A stretch of 64,000 bases of DNA from Bartonella senegalensis OS02 (GCF_000312545.1 NZ_HE997540.1:813703-877702); one strand, 5' to 3'. Shown: positions 30,185-40,797, numbered from the stretch's first letter. The notes: generated by a model from the sequence alone, not told the origin. Program-made: numbers and translations.

Positions 30185-31756
30185 ATGTTTGAATCCTTAC
30201 AAGAACGCCTTGGCTCTATCCTGTCTCATTTGACAGGGCGTGGTGCTTTGTCGGATCAGGATGTAACAGAGGCACTGCGCGAAATTCGCCGCGCTTTGTT
30301 AGAGGCCGATGTCGCACTCGATGTCGCACGTTCTTTTACCGATAGGGTTCGTGAAAAAGCTGTTGGGGCTGCAATTGTTAAATCAATTAAACCTGGACAG
30401 ATGGTTGTGAAAATCGTTCATGATGAGCTGGTTCATGTGCTGGGAAATGAAGGTGTTCTCAATGATCTCAATGCACCAGCACCTGTTGTTTTCATGATGG
30501 TTGGTTTACAGGGTTCTGGGAAAACAACGACAACAGCAAAGTTGGCAAAGCGTTTGACCCATAAGCATAATAAAAAAGTTCTCATGGCGTCGTTAGATAC
30601 ACGCCGTCCTGCTGCACAGGAGCAACTGCGTCAATTAGGAGAACAAGCAACACTTGCAACTTTGCCCATTATTGCAGAACAATCGCCCGTTGATATCGCA
30701 AAACGTGCACTACAGGCCGCTAAACTGAGCGGTTATGATGTGCTGCTTCTTGATACAGCAGGACGTAGTCATATTGATGAAGCTTTGATGCTTGAATTGG
30801 CTGAAATTAAAGCTTGTTCCCTTCCTCATGAAATTCTGTTGGTTGCTGATAGCCTGACTGGTCAGGATGCTGTTCATTTGGCACGTTCTTTTGATGAACG
30901 GGTTGGAATTACAGGAATTGTTTTAACACGTATGGATAGTGATGGTCGTGGTGGGGCTGCCCTTTCTATGCGTGCTGTGACGGGGAAACCGATTAAAGCA
31001 ATCGGAATCGGCGAAAAAATAGACGATTTGGAAGAGTTTCATCCTACTCGTATTGCTGATCGTATTCTTGGAATGGGTGATATTGTTTCTTTGGTGGAAA
31101 AAGCTGCTGAAATAATGGATCATGAGAAAGCGGCCGCTTTTGCAAAAAAGATGCAAGCCGGGAAATTTGATCTTAATGATCTCGCAGATCAATTGCAAAA
31201 AATGAAAAAACTTGGTGGTATGGGGGGCATTATGGGAATGTTGCCAGGTTTGGGGAAGGTAAAAGATCAAATTGCTGCGGCTGGTCTTGATGATAGTGTG
31301 TTTAATCGTCAATTGGCTATTATTTCGTCAATGACGCCTTTAGAGCGCGCCAATCCAGAGTTATTGAAACATAGCCGTAAACAACGAATCGCTAAAGGTT
31401 CTGGAACCAGTGCTGCTGATATTAATAAGCTTTTGAAAATGCATCGCCAAATGGCGGATATGGTGAAAGCTATAGGAGGTAAGGGAAAAGGCGGTTTCAT
31501 GGGAAAAATGTTTGGAGCACTTGGATCTAAAATGGGGCTGGGGGGAATGGGAGATTTGGGAGGAGATTCTGCAGCTCTGCCTGATCTATCAGGATTTGAT
31601 CCAAAGCAACTCTCAAAACTTCAAAAGCAGATAGAAAGTGGTCAGGGAGGGAATGTACTCCCAGGTCTTCCAGGGCGTGGAGCTCCGTTTCCTGGTCTTT
31701 CCAATGGTACTGCCAATAGAGGGGGCAATTTTCCTCAGCATCCCAAGAAAAAATAA
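30185..31756 (+). CDS. ffh: Signal recognition particle protein Ffh
   Basis: 523 residues from ATG 30185 (an ATG directly before it is the alternative). N domain (1-85), G domain with G1 GLQGSGKTT (about 107-115), DTRRPAAQEQL, DTAGR and the C-terminal M domain. The M domain carries the Met/Gly-rich flexible loops (GGMGGIMGMLPGLG) and the 4.5S RNA-binding motif RKQRIAKGSG. It binds signal peptides at the ribosome and delivers them with FtsY to the membrane. It begins the ffh - chorismate mutase - rpsP operon. Confidence 0.96.
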   Translation: MFESLQERLGSILSHLTGRGALSDQDVTEALREIRRALLEADVALDVARSFTDRVREKAVGAAIVKSIKPGQMVVKIVHDELVHVLGNEGVLNDLNAPAPVVFMMVGLQGSGKTTTTAKLAKRLTHKHNKKVLMASLDTRRPAAQEQLRQLGEQATLATLPIIAEQSPVDIAKRALQAAKLSGYDVLLLDTAGRSHIDEALMLELAEIKACSLPHEILLVADSLTGQDAVHLARSFDERVGITGIVLTRMDSDGRGGAALSMRAVTGKPIKAIGIGEKIDDLEEFHPTRIADRILGMGDIVSLVEKAAEIMDHEKAAAFAKKMQAGKFDLNDLADQLQKMKKLGGMGGIMGMLPGLGKVKDQIAAAGLDDSVFNRQLAIISSMTPLERANPELLKHSRKQRIAKGSGTSAADINKLLKMHRQMADMVKAIGGKGKGGFMGKMFGALGSKMGLGGMGDLGGDSAALPDLSGFDPKQLSKLQKQIESGQGGNVLPGLPGRGAPFPGLSNGTANRGGNFPQHPKKK

Positions 31757-31777
31757 GATGCAAAGAGGGAAGGACAT

Positions 31778-32110
31778 ATGATGCAGGAAAAAATATTCAG
31801 TGAGTTGGCCTGTTTACGACAGTCTATTGATAATTTTGATGTGACGTTAATTCATATTTTAGCAGAGCGGTTTCGTTGTACGCAGGCTATTGGGCGTTTA
31901 AAAGCCCGTTATAATTTGCCCGCAGTTGATCCTCTGCGTGAGCAACATCAGATAAAGCGTCTGCGGCAATTCGCTGTAGAAACCCATCTCGATCCTGATT
32001 TTGCTGAGAAATTTTTAAAATTTATCATTAAAGAAGTCGTGCACCAGCATGAAGTTATTGCTGAAAAGCAAAAAATGAATAAAGAAAATTTAAACGAAAG
32101 CCAGAGCTGA
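31778..32110 (+). CDS. Chorismate mutase (AroQ type)
   Basis: 110 residues, a stand-alone AroQ-fold chorismate mutase that converts chorismate to prephenate for Phe/Tyr. Conserved positions are visible: the N-terminal LRQSIDNFDVTLIHILAER, the catalytic Arg and Lys (RFRCTQAIGRLKARY), DPLREQHQIKRL and the C-terminal helix FAEKFLKFIIKEVV. This gene lies between ffh and rpsP in many Rhizobiales. Its product would feed the TyrA encoded at 2713-3645. Start is one of two adjacent ATGs after AAGGAC. Confidence 0.93.
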   Translation: MMQEKIFSELACLRQSIDNFDVTLIHILAERFRCTQAIGRLKARYNLPAVDPLREQHQIKRLRQFAVETHLDPDFAEKFLKFIIKEVVHQHEVIAEKQKMNKENLNESQS

Positions 32111-32126
32111 CAATAGGAGATAAAAT

Positions 32127-32492
32127 ATGGCATTGAAAATTCGTTTGTCCCGTGGAGGCTCAAAAAAGCGTCCTTATTATCACATCGTCGTTGCGGATGC
32201 TCGTAGTCCGCGCGATGGACGGTTTCTTGAGCGTGTTGGTGCATGGGATCCAATGTTGCCTAAAGATGGACCACGTGTGAAGTTGAATGAAGAGCGTATT
32301 CAATATTGGCTTGGTCAAGGGGCACAGCCAACAGATCGCGTTTTGCGGTTTTTGGATGCCGCTGGGTTAAAAAAGCGTCCCATCCGCAATAACCCGCACA
32401 AAGGTGAACCAGGCAAAAAAGCACAAGAACGCATAGCAGCAGCAAAGCAAGCAGCTGAAGAAGCGGCTGCTTTAGCAGCTGAAGAAGCGTGA
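32127..32492 (+). CDS. rpsP: 30S ribosomal protein S16
   Basis: 121 residues: the S16 core ([38 protein letters not shown]) and an Ala/Glu/Lys-rich tail typical of Rhizobiales. S16 is an assembly protein of the 30S body. The AGGAG site is close upstream. In related genomes rimM, trmD and rplS follow directly; here they lie at 52-54 kb. A small hairpin (GGCTTTTTAAAGCC) at about 32599-32612 follows without a clear T tract. Confidence 0.96.
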   Translation: MALKIRLSRGGSKKRPYYHIVVADARSPRDGRFLERVGAWDPMLPKDGPRVKLNEERIQYWLGQGAQPTDRVLRFLDAAGLKKRPIRNNPHKGEPGKKAQERIAAAKQAAEEAAALAAEEA

Positions 32493-32624
32493 TTGTTCTT
32501 CAAATATAATCAGATCTATCTTATAACAGCGTTTATATCGAAGCACGAATGTTATCAGTTTTTGTCTGTCAAAACTGATCTTCTTTAAAAGGGTGTGTGG
32601 CTTTTTAAAGCCAATGTGAGTTTC

Positions 32625-32828
32625 TTAAAAGTCAATAGCGCGGCCTTTAATTTCCCAGTCTCCATAGCGTGAAGGGTCTTTGCCGCCGCGTCCACCGTTT
32701 TCTAAAGGTTTTTCTTCCTTTGTTTCATGTTTACGCCTTTCTTCAGCCTCATTAAGGGCACGTTGTGCGGCCGGAGAAAGGGGTTGTTGTTGAGCAGAAA
32801 TTGCGTTTTGTTTATTTATTTTATCCAT
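32625..32828 (-). CDS. SDHAF4 / DUF1674 succinate dehydrogenase assembly factor
   Basis: 67 residues from the internal ATG at 32828 (MDKINKQNAIS); the longer frame to 32897 has a Tyr/Phe-rich leader unlike the family. The C-terminal signature GGRGGKDPSRYGDWEIKGRAIDF-type block (about residues 45-67; key residues G-P-RYGDWE-KGR-DF) identifies DUF1674, the bacterial form of Sdh8/SDHAF4, which binds flavinylated SdhA before assembly. Its client SdhA is encoded at 55548-57392. The N-terminal half is low-complexity and charged. Small genes like this are easily missed. Confidence 0.88.
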   Translation of the reverse strand: MDKINKQNAISAQQQPLSPAAQRALNEAEERRKHETKEEKPLENGGRGGKDPSRYGDWEIKGRAIDF

Positions 32829-32912
32829 TTTATGTCTTTCTTTATTGAAGAAGTAAAAAGAAAACCCCATCATATAGAAGTAATAATATTTTATCATGGA
32901 GTTTTTTGAGTC

Positions 32913-33950
32913 ATGAACATAATGCGTACAGCAATGCTTTTGGCTTTTATGACTGCTCTTTTTATGGGAGTTGGTTATCTGGTTGGCGGAAGCAATGGGA
33001 TGGTTATCGCGCTTTTGATGGCTGGTGGTTTAAACTTTTTTTCTTATTGGAATTCGGATAAAATCGTTCTTCGTATGTATGGTGCGCGTGAAGTCGATCA
33101 ACATTCGTCTCCCGTTTATTATAAGATTGTAAGCGATTTAGCACGAAGAGCTTCTCTTCCTCAGCCAAAAATTTATATTATTGAAAATGCACAGCCAAAT
33201 GCTTTTGCTACGGGGCGTAATCCTCAGAATGCGGCTGTTGCTGCCAGTACTGGATTGTTAAACCAGTTGAGTGCAGAAGAAGTGGCTGGAGTGATGGCGC
33301 ATGAGCTTGCACATATTGAACATCGTGATACGTTAACGATGACCCTCACCGCAACGATTGCTGGAGCAATTTCAATGCTTGGTAATTTCGCTTTTTTTAT
33401 GGGGGGACAGCGTCATTCTTCTGAAAATTCTCATGGTGCTGGGGCAATCGGGGGACTTATTGCCCTGTTGATTGCACCTTTTGCTGCAATGCTGGTGCAA
33501 ATGGCTATTAGTCGCACCCGTGAATATGCTGCTGATAGGCGAGGGGCTGAAATATGCGGTAATCCTTTATGGTTGGCTTCAGCATTGCGTAAAATCGCAG
33601 GCGGTGGGCATGTGGTATACAATGAAGAAGCAGAACATAATCCGGCAACAGCGCATATGTTTATTATCAATCCTTTACGGGGTGAGGGGGCAGATAGTCT
33701 TTTTTCTACCCATCCGGCAACGGCAAATCGTATTGCTGCTCTTCATCGGCAAGCAGAAGAAATGAAAGCAGCAAGAATGGAAAACATGGGATGGAATGAA
33801 AAGAGCGGTTTGCATAAAGAAAATAGTGATTTTGGAAATTTGGATTCTGCTGTGCAAACGAGGGACTTTAGCGAAGAAAATCCTGTTCAGCGTGTTAAAA
33901 AACGTCCTTCTTGGCTTCGTTATGAAGATTCAAAGAGACCTCGATCATAA
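32913..33950 (+). CDS. htpX: Membrane zinc metalloprotease HtpX
   Basis: 345 residues. N-terminal membrane helices (about 5-25 and 28-46), the zinc site [10 protein letters not shown] (about 130-139), a second helix pair ([29 protein letters not shown]) and the downstream glutamate zinc ligand region [11 protein letters not shown]. The C-terminus is charged. HtpX degrades misfolded membrane proteins along with FtsH and is usually stress-controlled. The gene is divergent from the SDHAF4 gene across an 80-base spacer and followed by rsmB in the same direction. Confidence 0.95.
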   Translation: MNIMRTAMLLAFMTALFMGVGYLVGGSNGMVIALLMAGGLNFFSYWNSDKIVLRMYGAREVDQHSSPVYYKIVSDLARRASLPQPKIYIIENAQPNAFATGRNPQNAAVAASTGLLNQLSAEEVAGVMAHELAHIEHRDTLTMTLTATIAGAISMLGNFAFFMGGQRHSSENSHGAGAIGGLIALLIAPFAAMLVQMAISRTREYAADRRGAEICGNPLWLASALRKIAGGGHVVYNEEAEHNPATAHMFIINPLRGEGADSLFSTHPATANRIAALHRQAEEMKAARMENMGWNEKSGLHKENSDFGNLDSAVQTRDFSEENPVQRVKKRPSWLRYEDSKRPRS

Positions 33951-34009
33951 AGTTCTTCAGGAGATAGAGGTATAAAGGTGTTGTATTGAAACACAGGAAA
34001 GCGGGGCCT

Positions 34010-35353
34010 ATGTCCGAAAAAAATGTTCCAGGATTAGCTGTCCGGCAGGTATCTGTTCGTCTTTTAGGGGCGGTGCTTGATAAAAAGACCTCTCTTTCTG
34101 GTTTGACGGATAATGAACATGGACATCCACAATATTTAGGGCTTTCACAGCGAGATCGTTTGTTGTGTCGTGCCATTTTGGCAGCGGCGTTGCGGCATCG
34201 AGGGCAGATTATAGATGCTTTAGCGCGCTTTTTGATGCGCCCTTTGCCGTCACAAGCACTTTCACTTCAGCATCTTTTGCATATCAGTGTGGCGCAAATT
34301 CTTTACCTTGATATTCCTGATCATGCGGCTATTGATTTAGCTGTACGTGTGGCAAAACTTGATCCGCGTATGTACCGTTTTTCAGGGGTGGTGAATGCTC
34401 TTTTACGCAATGTTGCACGTGAGGCGATATTTTTACGCCAGCAAGCTCCTCATCTTGAAGGCGTTCCTATATGGTTTGCACAGCTTTTAGTGTCAACTTA
34501 TGGAAAAGAAAAAGCTGATCAGATTTTAGAAATTCAAAGTGCTCCACCTCCTGTTGATGTAACGGTGAAATCTGATAGTCATGGATGGGCACAACGGTTG
34601 GGCGGTGTTGTTTTGCCCAATGGTTCGGTTCGGCTGAGCCGTTTGGAGGGGGCTGTTTCTGAATTACCAGGCTATAGGGAAGGGGACTGGTGGATTCAAG
34701 ATTTTGCCGCAGCATTGCCTGCTTGTTTACTGGGAAATATTCAGGGTAAACAGGTTGTTGATCTTTGTGCAAGCCCCGGCGGGAAAACAGCACAACTGGC
34801 TTTACAAGGGGCTGAGGTGACAGCGATTGAACTCTCTGCTAATCGGCTAAAACGCTTGCAGGCAAATATGGAGCGACTTCATTTTTCAGTTCACTACTGT
34901 GAGGGAGATGTGAAAAATTTCCATCCCAAACAGCTTTTTGACGCTGTGCTTCTTGATGCGCCTTGTTCTTCTACAGGAACAATACGTCGTCATCCGGATA
35001 TTTTATGGACGAAATCGAGGAGCGATATCGTTAAATTAGCGGCTTTGCAATATAATTTACTTGTCGCAGCAATTGCTTTGCTAAAGAGAGGAGGACGCAT
35101 TGTGTTTTCCAATTGTTCCTTAGCTAAAGAAGAAGGGGAAGATCTCATTGCAAGAATTTTATCAGAGCGTGATGACATTGTTTTAGAGCCTATCCTTGCA
35201 GAGGAAATGGGTGTTATGGCCCATTTGCTCTCTGTTGAGGGCATTTTGCGTACAACGCCTGCTGATTTTTGTCAGGAAAATTCTAATGCCACGAAAAATA
35301 TCTTTTTAGGAATGGATGGTTTTTTTGCAGCGCGCTTGCGAAAAGTAGCTTAA
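34010..35353 (+). CDS. rsmB: 16S rRNA (cytosine-967-C5)-methyltransferase
   Basis: 447 residues from ATG 34010, which has GGAAAGCGGGG upstream; a TTG at 33986 is a weaker option. An N-terminal NusB-like domain (about 1-140) precedes the methyltransferase domain. SAM site VDLCASPGGKTAQLA, motif IV with DAPCSSTGTIRRHPD and the second active Cys in FSNCSLAKEEGE are intact. It methylates 16S rRNA at C967. Downstream gene begins 65 bases later, probably cotranscribed. Confidence 0.93.
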   Translation: MSEKNVPGLAVRQVSVRLLGAVLDKKTSLSGLTDNEHGHPQYLGLSQRDRLLCRAILAAALRHRGQIIDALARFLMRPLPSQALSLQHLLHISVAQILYLDIPDHAAIDLAVRVAKLDPRMYRFSGVVNALLRNVAREAIFLRQQAPHLEGVPIWFAQLLVSTYGKEKADQILEIQSAPPPVDVTVKSDSHGWAQRLGGVVLPNGSVRLSRLEGAVSELPGYREGDWWIQDFAAALPACLLGNIQGKQVVDLCASPGGKTAQLALQGAEVTAIELSANRLKRLQANMERLHFSVHYCEGDVKNFHPKQLFDAVLLDAPCSSTGTIRRHPDILWTKSRSDIVKLAALQYNLLVAAIALLKRGGRIVFSNCSLAKEEGEDLIARILSERDDIVLEPILAEEMGVMAHLLSVEGILRTTPADFCQENSNATKNIFLGMDGFFAARLRKVA

Positions 35354-35417
35354 TTAACGGTTCATTTACTAAAATGGCTGAAATTGTGCTCGATTCAGCA
35401 CAAATGGAGATAAGATT

Positions 35418-37124
35418 GTGGCGATTGCGGTAAAAGGTCCTCAAATAAAGGCAGCGGACTTTGTCTATAGAGCACACCAGTTTATACGGCGTTTATGGGT
35501 TGGACCACTGTTTCGTTGGCGGTTTTCGGGGTTTCGTCCCCATAAAATTTTAGCGCATCCTATGGATTTGCATTTAGCTGATCCGTTGATGGCGCACGAA
35601 TTTTATCATGGACGTTTTCCTTTTGCGGGTCATATTGTTCATTCTGGTGCTGTTTCTCCTTTTTCATTGGTTCCACCAACGCAGGAATGGGAGGCGGCTC
35701 TTCATGATTTTCATTGGTTGCGTCATATGGCGGCAGCGGAGAGTGATTTAGCGGCTGCGCATGCGCGCGCACTCTTAGAAGATTGGCTTGATCAATGGGG
35801 CAAGAAAGTAAAGGGACTTGCTTGGAGTCGTCCGGTTGTGGCGCGGCGTTTGATTTCGTGGATTTGTCATTCAAAAATGTTGTTACAAGGGGCGAGTAAG
35901 CGGTTTGAAAAACGCTTTTTGCGTGCACTTGGATTCCAGTTTCGTTATTTGCGTATAACGATTTATAGTATGGAAAACAATGAGCAACGTTTACAAGCAG
36001 CAGCTGCTTTGACATTCGCTTCTCTTGCTTTGCCTGTTTCGGAGGCAATGAAAAAAAAAGTACAATCCTTTCTTATCGAAGAGCTTTCGCGTCAGATCTT
36101 GGTTGATGGCGGTCATATTTCCCGTAGCCCTGTCATTTTGCTGAATTTGTTATCCGATTTATTGTCTTTGCGTCATCTTTTTATGCATAGCAATGAAACA
36201 GCACCGCGTGTTCTTATTGATTCTGTTGAACGTATGTTGCCGGCTTTGCGGTTTTTTATCCATGAAGATCAAACATTAGCCCATTTTAATGGGGTTGGTC
36301 CCCTTGTCTTAGAACGCTTATCAAAACTTTTAGAGTTCGATGAGACAGCCGGACATCCTTTTAGTTATGCACGGTATTCAGGATTTCAGCGTTTACAAGC
36401 TAATCAAACAACGGTGCTTGCCGATACAGGAAAGTTTCCACCACGCTGTGCTGCTGAGCATGCTGGTTCGGGGTGTTTGTCTTTTGAAATGTCTTCTCAG
36501 GGAAGTCGTTTTATTATCAATACGGGTGTTCATTCTCATGGATGTGAAGAATATCGACATTTAGGACGTGTGACCGCAGCGCATTCAACAGCAACAGTTA
36601 ATGATTGTTCGGTGGGTGTCTTTTATAAAAAGAGAAAGGGTGTTGCTTTTTTGCTTGAGGGACCAACGGATGTTAAAGTGCGCCGTATAGAGGATTCAGA
36701 GAAAACCGGTTTTGTTGCCAGCCATAATGGGTATGTGCAAGCTTTTAATCTTGTTCATGAACGTGGTCTTATTTTAGCAACAAATGGGGAAATGATCGAG
36801 GGTTTTGATCGCTTTTTTACCCCAAACAAGCGACTCTCAAAGAGAAATAAGGACATGCAAAGTGAACAAAATAACGTTGCTGTTCGCTTTCATCTTCATC
36901 CGCAAGTGGAAGTCAATTATGATGGTGAGCGTGTACGTTTAGCTGCGAGCGATGGGCAAGAGTGGTATTTCATATCACCTGATGCGGATATTTGCCTTGA
37001 AGATTCAATTGATTTTGCTGAACAGACGGGTCCGCAACGTACACAACAGATTGTTTTGTATTTTCGTCCTGCATTTCAGGAAAAAGTTCGTTGGCGTTTT
37101 ATCCGTCGTTCGTTGGAGCAATGA
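35418..37124 (+). CDS. Heparinase II/III-like protein (COG5360)
   Basis: 568 residues starting at GTG 35418 with GGAGATAAG upstream. An alpha-helical N-terminal half (FRPHKILAHPMDLHLAD, WLRHMAAAESDLAAA, WLDQWGKKVKGLAWSRPVVARRLISW) is followed by the beta-rich heparinase II/III-like domain (about 330-560; HAGSGCLSFEMSS, INTGVHSHG, HSTATVNDCS). Rhizobiales homologues sit between rsmB and purH as here. The substrate is unknown; a polysaccharide lyase or cell-wall role is likely by family only. Confidence 0.87.
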   Translation: MAIAVKGPQIKAADFVYRAHQFIRRLWVGPLFRWRFSGFRPHKILAHPMDLHLADPLMAHEFYHGRFPFAGHIVHSGAVSPFSLVPPTQEWEAALHDFHWLRHMAAAESDLAAAHARALLEDWLDQWGKKVKGLAWSRPVVARRLISWICHSKMLLQGASKRFEKRFLRALGFQFRYLRITIYSMENNEQRLQAAAALTFASLALPVSEAMKKKVQSFLIEELSRQILVDGGHISRSPVILLNLLSDLLSLRHLFMHSNETAPRVLIDSVERMLPALRFFIHEDQTLAHFNGVGPLVLERLSKLLEFDETAGHPFSYARYSGFQRLQANQTTVLADTGKFPPRCAAEHAGSGCLSFEMSSQGSRFIINTGVHSHGCEEYRHLGRVTAAHSTATVNDCSVGVFYKKRKGVAFLLEGPTDVKVRRIEDSEKTGFVASHNGYVQAFNLVHERGLILATNGEMIEGFDRFFTPNKRLSKRNKDMQSEQNNVAVRFHLHPQVEVNYDGERVRLAASDGQEWYFISPDADICLEDSIDFAEQTGPQRTQQIVLYFRPAFQEKVRWRFIRRSLEQ

Positions 37125-37290
37125 TTCGCTCCTTGTTTTTAAGAGAAAAATTGTTCTTTAGCTATTAAAAAACAGTCTCTTCTTTTTGTGTATTTTCATA
37201 AAGGCATGTGCTATGAATCTATAAATTGGTTTTATGCATATAAACCGGTTTTTCTTGAATTTTAATTATTTCTTTTTTAGGGTTCCTGTT

Positions 37291-38907
37291 ATGGGTGTTG
37301 TTGCAAAAAATTTTCCCATACCTGATCTTCATCGGGTCCGTCGTGTTCTTCTTTCTGTGTCTGATAAAACGGGTGTGGTTGCGTTTGCACAGGCACTTCA
37401 CACTTACGGTGTTGAATTGATTTCTACAGGAGGAACAGCGAAAGCCTTAATGGATGCTGGTTTACCCGTAAAAGATGTTGCTGAAGTTACAGGATTTCCC
37501 GAAATAATGGATGGACGTGTCAAAACACTCCATCCTTTGATCCATGGTGCTCTTTTGGGAGTAAGAGAAGATCCTAGCCACGCAGCCGCTATGGAGCAGC
37601 ATCGCATTCATGGAATCGATCTTTTGGTGGTCAATCTTTATCCTTTTGAAGAAACTGTTCAATCAGGTGCTGATGGACAAACAATTCTTGAAAATATTGA
37701 TATTGGTGGACCGGCAATGATTCGCGCCGCGGCAAAAAATCATGCTTATACGGGGGTTATCACAGCGGTGCGTGATTATGATGCAGTTCTTTCTGAGTTA
37801 AAGAAACATGATGGGTGTTTGAGTTTTTCTATGCGACAACAGCTAGCAATGCGTGCTTATGCGCACACGGCTGCTTATGATGCGGCGATAGCGGCTTGGT
37901 TTGCAAAAGAGTTAAAAATTGAGACACCCGCTTGGCAGAGCTTTTCGGGTCATCTTGAAAATGTTATGCGCTATGGGGAAAATCCCCATCAACAAGCAGC
38001 ATTTTATCGCAGTGGTGAAAAACGTTTTGGTGTTGCAACAGCCAAACTTTTACAAGGTAAAGCACTCTCTTATAACAATGTGAATGATACAGATGCAGCA
38101 TTTGAACTTGTGGCAGAATTTGATCCACAAAAAACTGCTGCTGTTGCGCTTATTAAACATGCTAACCCTTGTGGGGTTGCTGAAGGGCAGACTTTAAAGG
38201 AAGCTTATTTGAAAGCTCTGCTGTGTGATAATGTCTCGGCATTTGGTGGAATTGTTGCTTTAAATCGCCCCCTTGATGCAGAATGTGCAGAAGAGATTAT
38301 CAAAATTTTCACGGAAGTGATTATTGCTCCTGATGCGACAATGGAGGCTCGTGAAATTATTGCAGGCAAAAAAAATCTTCGGTTGTTGCTAACAGGGGGG
38401 ATTCCTGATCCACGGTGTGGAGGGTTTCTTGCTAAAACCCTTGCTGGTGGGATTTTAGTGCAGTCGCGTGATAATGTGGTGGTTGATGATCTCAAGCTGC
38501 AAGTGGTGACAAAGCGTGCACCAAGTCAAGAGGAAATGCGTGACCTTCAATTTGCTTTTCGTGTGGTCAAACATGTCAAATCAAATGCTATTGTTTATGC
38601 AAAAAATAGTGCAACAGTTGGAATTGGTGCTGGACAGATGAGTCGTGTTGATTCAGCAAAAATTGCTGCACGTAAAGCTGAAGAAAGTGCAAAAAGAGCT
38701 GGTTTAACAGAGTCTCTCACTAAAGGGTCTGTTGTTGCATCGGATGCCTTTTTTCCTTTTGCAGATGGTTTGTTGGCAGCTGCTGGCGCAGGCGCTACGG
38801 CGGTTATTCAACCGGGTGGATCTATGCGTGATGAAGAAGTGATTGCTGCTGCTGATGCAAAGGGTTTAGCCATGGTTTTTACAGGTGTAAGGCATTTTCG
38901 TCATTAG
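37291..38907 (+). CDS. purH: Bifunctional AICAR transformylase/IMP cyclohydrolase
   Basis: 538 residues from ATG 37291 ([18 protein letters not shown]); the longer frame from 37234 begins with an unlikely Phe-rich leader. It performs the last two steps of IMP synthesis. The N-terminal MGS-like cyclohydrolase domain shows [19 protein letters not shown] and [12 protein letters not shown]; the transformylase domain shows KHANPCGVA (His-catalytic loop), RYGENPHQ and [11 protein letters not shown] decayed copy of its own 5' part follows at 38967. Confidence 0.96.
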   Translation: MGVVAKNFPIPDLHRVRRVLLSVSDKTGVVAFAQALHTYGVELISTGGTAKALMDAGLPVKDVAEVTGFPEIMDGRVKTLHPLIHGALLGVREDPSHAAAMEQHRIHGIDLLVVNLYPFEETVQSGADGQTILENIDIGGPAMIRAAAKNHAYTGVITAVRDYDAVLSELKKHDGCLSFSMRQQLAMRAYAHTAAYDAAIAAWFAKELKIETPAWQSFSGHLENVMRYGENPHQQAAFYRSGEKRFGVATAKLLQGKALSYNNVNDTDAAFELVAEFDPQKTAAVALIKHANPCGVAEGQTLKEAYLKALLCDNVSAFGGIVALNRPLDAECAEEIIKIFTEVIIAPDATMEAREIIAGKKNLRLLLTGGIPDPRCGGFLAKTLAGGILVQSRDNVVVDDLKLQVVTKRAPSQEEMRDLQFAFRVVKHVKSNAIVYAKNSATVGIGAGQMSRVDSAKIAARKAEESAKRAGLTESLTKGSVVASDAFFPFADGLLAAAGAGATAVIQPGGSMRDEEVIAAADAKGLAMVFTGVRHFRH

Positions 38908-38966
38908 TGCTTTTATTCTTAGGGTGTTGATCTTTTCAATTAAGATAATTTTTTAATCAATTTCAT

Positions 38967-39075
38967 GGAAAATAGGTGTGGTTGCGTTTACATAAGTGCT
39001 TCACAATTATCCGCTTTAGTTGAATTTTATTTCGGGTGGAGCAACAAACAAAATCTTAATGCCTGCTGCTTTATT
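38967..39075 (+). repeat. Decayed partial copy of the purH 5' part
   Basis: Aligns with 37364-37465 of purH: GGTGTGGTTGCGTTT is identical, followed by CA(C/T)A, GCACTTCACA versus GTGCTTCACA, TTGAATT, TC(T)ACAGGAGGAACA versus TCGGGTGGAGCAACA, and CTTAATGxxTGCTG. It has stops and indels and is not coding. It suggests a former tandem duplication of purH of which only this scrap survives. Confidence 0.78.
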
Positions 39076-39200
39076 TTTATAAAGATGCTGCCAATCCTGT
39101 TTTAAGTGCATGGCAGGTATGTCTTTATAGCACAACTCTTTTTTATTATTTTCTCTATAATACGTCCTATAAGTTGTAGTGTAAGCGTTGGGGAAGAGAG

Positions 39201-39353
39201 ATGAATATTCTGCGTTCTTATAGTAAATGGCGTCGGTATCGTCGGACGCTTAATGCCTTGAGTCGTCTTTCAACATATGAACTCAATGACCTTGGTATTT
39301 ATCGAGGTGATATTGATTCTATTGCACGACGGTGTTCACGTAAGTCGTCGTAA
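39201..39353 (+). CDS. DUF1127 (YjiS-like) small protein
   Basis: 50 residues, mostly a DUF1127 domain: WRRYRRTLNALSRLSTYELNDLGIYRGDID, ending in IARRC. The strong ribosome-binding site GGGGAAGAGAG lies directly upstream of ATG 39201. DUF1127 proteins are short Arg-rich proteins common in alphaproteobacteria; some affect phosphate or carbon metabolism or RNA turnover, but the role here is unknown. It stands alone between decayed stretches. Confidence 0.85.
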   Translation: MNILRSYSKWRRYRRTLNALSRLSTYELNDLGIYRGDIDSIARRCSRKSS

Positions 39354-40299
39354 TATGATGGGCATTTGGCCAGTAAAGCGCGTGCTTTATGTGAAAATGT
39401 CACGTGAGGTGGTTTCACGGTATTTTCTAATTTCTAAGAAGATTACGTGCCTTAGGTTTTCAGGCTCGCTGATGAGTGAGTGAAAGCGTTTCCTTATATC
39501 TTTAAGAGAGAGGAAGGTTTTCGCTTTTACAAGGTGGTGCTCATGAGGTGTCATTATGTATTTTATGTTCAGCATGAAAACTTAAGGCACGAGAGTGGCA
39601 GCTCTTAAGTCTCTGTGCAATGGGCTTTTTCAATTTCTTATTTCAATTTCTTAAGTGAGAAAAGGTTTGGTGAGAAAAGGGGCGGGAGTATAGGCCAAAG
39701 TTCCGAAAGAAAATGCTCTTATGAGAAGATGCATTGAGTCTTTGGCTTTATGAAAGAAGTCTTCGATAAGCTGGTGTGGTTTTGATTTGAAAGTTTTGAT
39801 TTGAAAAGTCTTTACTAGGGGTTTGTCTGTTTTTCTATTGGAGCAGGGAATGGCGGGCATGTCCGTTTTGCTTTTTCAGTCTTTCTCTTCGTATTTTTGA
39901 AGCAGGGCTTTTGGCAGCAAGAGTTTGCTTTTGGCAGAAAGGGTTTTTGTATTTTTATCCTCTCTAACAGGTTAAGTGGTGAGGGGGAGGATTACTGTCA
40001 TTTTTCAAAGTGAGAAAAGCATAAAACTTAGGTTCCCTGTCCATTCTAGCATGATATTTCAAGCGTAAGTTTTGGCTTGTACAATGTTTTCTTCTGATGG
40101 TTATTTTTCTATAGTTCGCAAACGGAAGACTCAAGTCGACAATAGTGGGATTAATCCTCATAGAGAGGATATTATAACCCATAGTTTTTGATAAGCTCTT
40201 CCAAAACAAAATACCAAATCTCTTTCTGCTACTAGGATTTATAAAGTTTGTTGATTAATGATGTTCCCTTATTATGTTATGGTTTCTTTTATGATTTAA

Positions 40300-40684
40300 G
40301 TTACTGATTTATAAAGATAAATAATTGTTCTGCAATTGGAATGGGAACTTAGAATAACGTAAGTTTCTCTCATTTCAATTTTCTTATAGTGAATCACTCA
40401 AAATGAATCTCTTGCATGTTGTAGTTGAGTTTTGTGTTTGGGTAAAACTCTTCAAGAAGGGAGTAAAAGTGCTTTTTATGCATTGTTTCAAGTGCTAAGA
40501 GTTGCAGCATTCTTTTGAGTTGATCAATAAAATGATGGTGCCGGCTTGCATTTTTTTAAATGTAAAGAAGTTGGTGTACAATGGCTTTACTACTATTACC
40601 TTTCACGGATGCCGTCGTGAAAGAGGTTTGGGAGTGCTGAGAGATGTCTTTTTAAAACAAGCACATGCATTTGCAATAAAATAG
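40300..40684 (+). pseudogene. Degenerate integrase leader and N-terminus, inverted copy
   Basis: The only clearly plus-strand copy apart from that at 43.6 kb. In order: the leader (TTTATAAAGATAAATAATT, GTAAGTTTCTCTCATTTCAA), then AAAACTCTTCAAGAAGG-GAGTAAAA matching the start of the integrase frame (KPFKKGLK), ATGATGGTGCCGGCTTGC, and the frame GCRRERGLGVLRDVFLKQAHAFA ending at a TAG at 40684. This is the DUF4102 arm-binding motif GLGxLRDVxLKQAxxxA. Stops and indels break the earlier part. Confidence 0.68.
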
Positions 40685-40797
40685 TGTTTTTTTTGAAGTT
40701 TTTTGTTTTGGGCGCTCTGTTTTGTATACACCACTTGCCTGATTGTTTGAGGATAAAGGGACGTACTCGTTCTTGAATTTTAGCGTTTGAATAATTG

